Assembly: GCA_029248825.1 (NCBI GenBank) | Contig: JAQWIP010000160.1 | Span: 1 to 19,856 of the forward strand | Reading direction: 5' to 3' | From: Alphaproteobacteria bacterium | Lineage (GTDB): Bacteria > Pseudomonadota > Alphaproteobacteria > RS24 | Length of the DNA: 19,856 nt | Part shown: piece after piece, positions 15,502 through 19,856 of the stretch | How the letters are laid out: every line of letters begins with the position of its first letter | Numbering within the stretch: position 1 is the stretch's first letter | Translations under genes and position numbers: made by a program | Notes under the pieces: model-generated | Databases searched by the model: none | Seen by the model: the letters and a program-made list of their open reading frames with translations, nothing else | What the model was told of the DNA's origin: nothing

Positions 15502-16284
15502 CTAGTTATTTCTGGCGCGCATACCGCCGTCGACAGGTATCGCCACGCCCGTGACATAACTGGCGGCGGGCAAGCATAAAGACAAAGTGACATGCGCCAC
15601 TTCTTCGGGCCGTCCATAGCGGCGCAAGGCCGTGCGCCGATTCGCAAAAGTCGCCTTATGCTCGTCGGGAATGAGCTCGGTAATACCCGTATGAATGGGG
15701 CCAGGACAAACCGCATTGACGGTGATGCCCTCTTTGCCCAATTCCACCGCGAGGCTTTTGGTCAAGCCGATGAGCCCATGTTTGGCGGCCGTATAGGGCG
15801 AGCTGCCCGCGCTGCCGCCCAGACCTTCGGTGGAAGAAATATTCACAATGCGCGCCGCATCCGAGTTTCGCAGATGAGGCAAAGCGAGGCGGATTAAAAC
15901 CTGCGGGCCTTCCAGCATTACCGCCAGAGATTTTTCCCAGCTCTGCAAATAGGCATCGTCGTCAATCTTGGCAATCATCGAGAAGCCAGCATTATTGACC
16001 AGAATATCCAAGCCGCCAAAATGCGCGCTAATTTCGCTCACGCACTCGCCAATCATGGACGCATCTGCCATATCCATCGCCCAAGCTTTGGCGGTAGAAA
16101 AACCAGCCGCTGCAATTTCATCGACGACGCTTTGGCAAGCTTCTAAGTCTAAATCGGTTACGGCCACATGGGCGCCTTCGCGCGCCAAAAGATGTGCCGT
16201 GGCGCGTCCCATGCCGCTGGCGGCTCCGGTAACAATGGCAATGCGTCCCTCAACAGAACGGCTTAATGATTGATAATCTTGCAT
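15502..16284 (-). CDS. SDR family oxidoreductase
   Basis: A 260-residue classical SDR. The cofactor loop is TGAASGMG (19-26). Asp45 in VTDLD at the end of the second strand suggests NAD rather than NADP. NNAG is at 97-100, the catalytic Ser in NISS at 151, and YTAAK gives Tyr164 and Lys168. The position of the tetrad Asn, 41 residues before the Tyr, holds Met (SLAVMLEG), a departure from the usual VN. VNAVCPGPIHTG and the C-terminal VDGG are normal. GGGAG stands 6 bases before the ATG. It is divergent from another SDR gene 149 bases away. The substrate is unknown. Confidence 0.93.
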   Translation of the reverse strand: MQDYQSLSRSVEGRIAIVTGAASGMGRATAHLLAREGAHVAVTDLDLEACQSVVDEIAAAGFSTAKAWAMDMADASMIGECVSEISAHFGGLDILVNNAGFSMIAKIDDDAYLQSWEKSLAVMLEGPQVLIRLALPHLRNSDAARIVNISSTEGLGGSAGSSPYTAAKHGLIGLTKSLAVELGKEGITVNAVCPGPIHTGITELIPDEHKATFANRRTALRRYGRPEEVAHVTLSLCLPAASYVTGVAIPVDGGMRARNN

Positions 16285-16369
16285 GGTGGTCTCCCTTTTG
16301 CAGCAAAACCTTAAGCCTCGCCCGCCGCGCCCGCAAGCCCCATCCCGCTTTATCCCGCCTTGGCGAGAT

Positions 16370-16397
16370 TTGACTTTTACCTCGCATGCGCCATACT
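16370..16397 (+). promoter_or_regulatory. predicted promoter of the plus-strand SDR gene
   Basis: TTGACT (16370-16375) and CATACT (16392-16397) are separated by 16 bases, about 36 bases before the ATG at 16434, with an AGGAG ribosome site in between. The -35 matches 5 of 6 and the -10 matches 4 of 6. Confidence 0.45.
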
Positions 16398-16433
16398 TGA
16401 GGCCAATTGGAACCCAAACCTTAGGAGCGTTTT

Positions 16434-17408
16434 ATGGGCATCTCAGAAAATCAAAAACCAATCGACAGCGGCATTGCGCCTACTCCCGAAGCCCATGAAG
16501 TAGTGGCCGGTCTCGACCTCTCTGGTAAAACCGTCATGGTCACTGGCGGCTATTCGGGCATTGGCTTTGAAACCGTCAAAGCCTTGGTCGGTGCGGGCGC
16601 TCATGTGCATGCGCCAGGCCGCGATATCGAGCGCGCCCGTAAACAACTCGACGGCGTCATCAGCGCCGACCATATCGATAAAATGGATCTTTCGGATTTA
16701 ACCTCGGTCGAAAAATTCGGCGAGGATTTCTTAAGCCGCCACAAAAAGCTCGACCTCCTGATTTGCAATGCAGGGATTATGGCCTGCCCGTTTGAAAAAA
16801 CCGCGCAAGGGTTTGAAAGCCAAATTGGGGTCAATCATTTCGGCCATTTTGCGCTCATCAACAAACTCATGGGCGCGCTCGAAGCCGCCCAAGGCGCGCG
16901 CGTGGTTACCCTGTCCTCCATCGGCCATCGCATCGGCGGCATTGATTTCGACGACATGCATTATGAAACCCGCGCTTACGAAAAATGGCAATCCTACGGC
17001 CAATCAAAAACCGCCAAAGCGCTGCTGGCTGTCGAGCTAGACCGACGCGGCAAGGACAAAGGCGTGCGCGCGTTTTCGGTTCACCCCGGCGGTATTTTCA
17101 CGCCCTTGCAACGCCATTTGGCCAATGAAGAAATGGTGGCGCTTGGCTGGACGAAAGAAGACGGCAGCCCGTCCGATTTGGCCGCCGCTGGCTTTAAATC
17201 CCCCTCGGTCGGTGCCAGCACAACTTTATGGGCCGCGACCTCTCCCAAGCTTGAGGGCTTGGGCGGGCTTTATTGCAATGATTGTAATGTGGCCGAAGCC
17301 GTAGCCGCCGATAGTCCGGCCATGGACGGTGTGCGCCCTTGGGCGGCCGACGAGGAATTGGCGGCACGACTTTGGGAAACTACACAGGCGCAAATCGCAG
17401 CGCTGTAA
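16434..17408 (+). CDS. SDR family protein, retinol dehydrogenase/WWOX-like
   Basis: A 324-residue SDR of the longer retinol-dehydrogenase-like type. After a 30-residue leader the cofactor loop is TGGYSGIG (37-44). CNAG is at 111-114, the tetrad Asn in GVNHFGHF at 134, and the catalytic Ser in TLSSIGH at about 161-162. The catalytic motif YGQSK gives Tyr188 and Lys192, and HPGGIFTPLQRHL follows. The C-terminal part includes a YCNDCN segment seen in this subfamily. AGGAG lies 6 bases before the ATG, with a plausible promoter at 16370-16397. Members act on lipophilic alcohols or aldehydes, but the substrate here is unknown. Its stop codon lies in the first unit of a 17-bp tandem repeat. Confidence 0.93.
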   Translation: MGISENQKPIDSGIAPTPEAHEVVAGLDLSGKTVMVTGGYSGIGFETVKALVGAGAHVHAPGRDIERARKQLDGVISADHIDKMDLSDLTSVEKFGEDFLSRHKKLDLLICNAGIMACPFEKTAQGFESQIGVNHFGHFALINKLMGALEAAQGARVVTLSSIGHRIGGIDFDDMHYETRAYEKWQSYGQSKTAKALLAVELDRRGKDKGVRAFSVHPGGIFTPLQRHLANEEMVALGWTKEDGSPSDLAAAGFKSPSVGASTTLWAATSPKLEGLGGLYCNDCNVAEAVAADSPAMDGVRPWAADEELAARLWETTQAQIAAL

Positions 17409-17443
17409 GCATCGCAGCGCTATAAGCATCGCAGCGCTTAAGC
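17394..17443. repeat. 17-bp tandem repeat, 3 copies, at the SDR/GST junction
   Basis: ATCGCAGCGCTGTAAGC (17394-17410), ATCGCAGCGCTATAAGC (17411-17427) and ATCGCAGCGCTTAAGC (17428-17443, one base shorter) stand in tandem. The first unit contains the last codons and the TAA stop of the plus-strand SDR, and the last unit reaches the stop of the convergent GST gene. Each unit holds the self-complementary AGCGCT, and the third ends in the palindrome GCTTAAGC. Confidence 0.9.
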
Positions 17444-18084
17444 TAAGCCATCTGCGTTATGTCCGGCCAGGCCGTCTCTTGCATAGCCGGACGCTGGCCG
17501 AGGGCATCGAACCAAGCTTTCAAAGCCGGCATTTCGGCCACCATCGCAACCCCTTCGGGGGCGGCGCAGGTGGCTTCGATGACCGGATACATAAAACTAT
17601 CGGCCAAAGAATAAGCCGCCCCCGCTAAAAACGCGACCTCTTGCAAGCGCGCCTCCACCACATTTAAGTGATAGCGAACCACGGGCAGCGCATCGGCAAT
17701 CAATTTTTCATCCGGCGTCCGCCCCATCAAAGGCGCCACCACGCGCGGCATCACCAAACGCTCTTCGGTGATAGGAAAAACATAATGCGACGCCACATTG
17801 ATCCATTGCCACATGCGCGCCTGCCCCTCTGGCGCGGTGGGGTGCAAGGCGCTCTGATTATGGGCGCGGTCGAGATAGCTGCAAATCGCGGGCGACTCGT
17901 AGAAATGCAAATCATCGATATAGGCCGCAGGCGAGCGCATGAAAGGGTGATGCTCGGCCATTTCTTTGGAGCCAGAGCCGGTTGGGATAATCTCCCACGT
18001 TAGCCCTGCCTCTGCCGCTACAATGGCGCAAATGCGGGTGAAACTAGAGACGGTAGGCCCGTAAAGTGTCAAATGAGAGGTCAT
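17443..18084 (-). CDS. glutathione S-transferase family protein
   Basis: A 213-residue cytosolic GST. The N-terminal thioredoxin-like domain reads LTLYGPTVSSFTRICAIVAAEAGL, with Ser13/Ser14 at the usual activating position. A cis-Pro at about 51 and the glutathione gamma-glutamyl contact ES (62-63) in FYESPAICSYLD follow. The helical C-terminal domain includes FLAGAAYSLADSFMYPV, with the conserved N-capping/Asp element. It probably conjugates or isomerises an electrophile using glutathione. It begins 11 bases after the stop of the esterase gene and is likely the third gene of an operon. The ribosome site is a modest AAAGG at 8 bases. Confidence 0.9.
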   Translation of the reverse strand: MTSHLTLYGPTVSSFTRICAIVAAEAGLTWEIIPTGSGSKEMAEHHPFMRSPAAYIDDLHFYESPAICSYLDRAHNQSALHPTAPEGQARMWQWINVASHYVFPITEERLVMPRVVAPLMGRTPDEKLIADALPVVRYHLNVVEARLQEVAFLAGAAYSLADSFMYPVIEATCAAPEGVAMVAEMPALKAWFDALGQRPAMQETAWPDITQMA

Positions 18085-18095
18085 CGTGTGCGCCT

Positions 18096-19076
18096 TTACG
18101 AGCCAGCTTCGGCCAAGATTTTTCCGACGAAGCTGAAAATCTCTTGATTGCAGTGTTGCGATACGGGCGCCTCGGCGGCGAACCCGTTAAAGCCGTGAAA
18201 GGCGCCCGGGTAAATATGAAAATGCGTCGGTACGCCCGCTTGCGTCAGCTTTTGGGCATAGGCGATGTCTTCTTGCAAAAACAAATCCAAATCGCCTACC
18301 GGCATATAGGTTGGCGCCAGACCCGATAGATCTTCGGCGCGCGCGGGCGCGGCATATATCGGCACGTCATCGCTGCCAAAAGCCTCGCCCAAATAAGATT
18401 GCCAGCCGAAGAGATTGGCCTTGCGGCTCCAAACCAAAGTATCGCCGAGCGTCTCGCTGGCGGGCGCGACATTGGTGTCGTCTAACATCGGATAGAGCAG
18501 CACTTGGCCAAGCAGAGAAAATTCAGCGCGGTCGCGCACCAAAAGCCCCAGCCCCGCTGCCAAGCCACCGCCCGCACTGACGCCGCCAATAATCACTTTT
18601 GTCGGGTCAATGTTGAACTCGGCCGCATTATCCAGCAGATATTTCAGCCCCCGATAGCAATCGTCCAAAGGCTCGGGATAGGCCGCTTCGGGCGCCAAGC
18701 GATACTCCACCGAGGCGGCAAAACAGCCCAATTGTTGCGCCGCCGTGAGGGTGAATAAATCGCCCTGTTTGGCCGTCCCCAAAACATAGCCACCACCATG
18801 TATCCAATAAAACAAAGGCATGGGGGCTTTTGCATCGCGCGGATGCATGACCCGCAAATCGACGCTGGGATGCGCGCCCTCGGCGGGGCAAGAAACAAGC
18901 GTCGACGCCAGCGTGTCGGGTATTTGCAAAGCATTGATTAGCGTTTCATCGCGCACATTGGAATTGACGCGCGACGTCTGCAAATCTTTCGCGACATCCA
19001 AACCGTCCCCGACCAGAGCTTTTAAGCGCTCCAATCCGGGAACTAAATCTGGGTCGATATATTTTGAAACCGCCAT
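18096..19076 (-). CDS. alpha/beta hydrolase, hormone-sensitive-lipase family esterase
   Basis: A 326-residue carboxylesterase of the HSL (family IV) type. The oxyanion motif IHGGGYVLG is at residues 92-100 and the nucleophile Ser in GGVSAGGG at 167. The acid is probably Asp264 (VGDLDLFLQED) and the base His294 (GAFHGF). The start is ATG 19076, with GGAGG 8 bases upstream. A TTG five codons earlier has no comparable site. Family members cut short-chain acyl esters, and no signal peptide is seen, so action is cytoplasmic. It stands 27 bases after the enoyl-reductase-like gene and 11 before the GST gene, all on the minus strand. Confidence 0.92.
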   Translation of the reverse strand: MAVSKYIDPDLVPGLERLKALVGDGLDVAKDLQTSRVNSNVRDETLINALQIPDTLASTLVSCPAEGAHPSVDLRVMHPRDAKAPMPLFYWIHGGGYVLGTAKQGDLFTLTAAQQLGCFAASVEYRLAPEAAYPEPLDDCYRGLKYLLDNAAEFNIDPTKVIIGGVSAGGGLAAGLGLLVRDRAEFSLLGQVLLYPMLDDTNVAPASETLGDTLVWSRKANLFGWQSYLGEAFGSDDVPIYAAPARAEDLSGLAPTYMPVGDLDLFLQEDIAYAQKLTQAGVPTHFHIYPGAFHGFNGFAAEAPVSQHCNQEIFSFVGKILAEAGS

Positions 19077-19103
19077 ACCGCCTGCCTCCAAGCTTTGCGA
19101 GCT

Positions 19104-19856
19104 TTAGCCCTCGAGTTTGAAATAAAGGCCAGCATTGTCGCAAAGGCGGGTAATCAAAGCCTCGCCCATAGCCGGAGCGGGCGTGTAAATACCCCCGCCA
19201 ACGCCGCCGTTTTCTTTCGATTTTTCTTTCAACAAGCACATCGCACTCTCGGCCAGCATTTTAGAGGTTGAGCCATAGCCCGGATCCAAATCGCCTCCGA
19301 CACTGGCTTCCAAGCGTTGGCCATCGCTTGTCAGACCAATAAACAAGACATCATAATTGCCGGCCTCGCGCGAAGCCTTATCGGGGCCCTCGCCTGGTTG
19401 GGGAACCCCCTCGCCGACCAAAGGATTGTGCCCCGCCATAAATTCGGCAACCGCTTTGCCTTCGTCGCCGGCACCTGTCACCATCATCTCGTCATATTTA
19501 AAATCTTCGCCATAGGCATGCCCCAAAAGCGCGTTCGAGCGATGCACGTTTTTCGTATTGATTGCTGCCATGATGAATGGCGCGACCCACATGCCGGTCA
19601 TCTCATCTTCATAAATCGCATTATCGGCAGGTTGGTCGGGGCCTTGAAAACCATTTGCCAAGGAAAACGGATTGATGAGAACGCCCAGCAAATCCGGATT
19701 TTTGCCGACAGCCGCCATGGTCGCGCCCAATGAGGCCGCCGTGCCGCCGGAAAACTCGCCATTCATGGCGCGCACACGGCCCCGAATTTGCGTGCAAGGC
19801 GCGCCGAATTTTTCGCGCGCCGCAAGCTGTAAATAATAAACCCCCAAATCAAACGG
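19104..19856 (-). CDS. trans-acting enoyl reductase-like protein (5' end outside window)
   Basis: A second member of the saccharopine dehydrogenase-like/trans-acting enoyl reductase family. The minus-strand frame is open to the last base of the window and begins PFDLGVYYLQ, the middle of the family's IPFDLG segment. The N-terminal Rossmann domain with the GATGFTG loop therefore lies beyond the window. The remaining 250 residues include GEFSGGTAAS and the C-terminal signature GDLDPGYGSTSKML. These match segments of the product at 5440-6645 (GSFSGGT, GRGDPGYGATSKM), so the two are paralogues. It leads an apparent operon with the HSL-type esterase and the GST. The substrate is unknown. Confidence 0.9.
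   Translation of the reverse strand, partial: PFDLGVYYLQLAAREKFGAPCTQIRGRVRAMNGEFSGGTAASLGATMAAVGKNPDLLGVLINPFSLANGFQGPDQPADNAIYEDEMTGMWVAPFIMAAINTKNVHRSNALLGHAYGEDFKYDEMMVTGAGDEGKAVAEFMAGHNPLVGEGVPQPGEGPDKASREAGNYDVLFIGLTSDGQRLEASVGGDLDPGYGSTSKMLAESAMCLLKEKSKENGGVGGGIYTPAPAMGEALITRLCDNAGLYFKLEG

Noticed and set aside
1..19856. CRISPR arrays, tRNA or rRNA genes, transposases, integrase or attachment sites
   Set aside because: I looked for them and saw none. The only repeats are the two short stop-codon tandem repeats.

Overview
The window looks like chromosomal DNA of an alphaproteobacterium. The best clues are an fpr product of the alphaproteobacterial ferredoxin/flavodoxin-NADP+ reductase type, slyX, and a Met/His-rich outer-membrane barrel gene preceded by a DUF2946-like Cys protein gene. 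Base composition is moderate, a little above half G+C by eye. Genes are packed on both strands. Most start codons have a clear GGAG or AGGA ribosome binding site 6 to 10 bases upstream. I saw no rRNA, tRNA, transposase, phage gene or CRISPR array.

Layout. Positions 1-735 (+) hold an SDR oxidoreductase cut by the window edge. It converges on a minus-strand operon read tetR (3925-3257), aldehyde dehydrogenase (3193-1733), alpha/beta hydrolase (1713-769). The 340-base region upstream of tetR is shared with a divergent plus-strand pair: an MDR-type NADP-dependent reductase (4266-5300) and a trans-acting-enoyl-reductase-like protein (5440-6645). This region holds two nearly identical TGAC-N5-GTCA palindromes. 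One lies exactly inside the predicted tetR promoter spacer and the other lies in front of the MDR gene. This is the clearest regulatory circuit in the window.

Next come a translationally coupled CMD-family/VOC-family pair (7830-6656, -), a divergent isocitrate lyase/PEP mutase-family gene (7965-8804, +), and an amidase remnant cut exactly at the end of that gene (9133-8804, -). They are followed by slyX (9271-9507, +), a secreted DUF3604 protein (9583-11403, +), a 4-oxalocrotonate tautomerase homologue (11621-11418, -), a stand-alone 3-hydroxyacyl-CoA dehydrogenase (11760-13046, +) and fpr (13882-13079, -). After these lie a Cys-rich secreted protein with the Met/His-rich outer-membrane barrel (14035-15476, +), two divergent SDR genes (16284-15502, -; 16434-17408, +), and a minus-strand operon of a second enoyl-reductase-like gene (cut by the window end), an HSL-type esterase and a glutathione S-transferase (19856-17443).

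Taken together, most genes are oxidoreductases, hydrolases and CoA-pathway enzymes of the kind used to take up and break down hydrophobic or lipid-like compounds. The link between the clusters is inference. Two convergent gene junctions (13047-13087 and 17394-17443) carry short tandem repeats that copy the stop codon of one flanking gene, which is the most unusual non-coding structure here.
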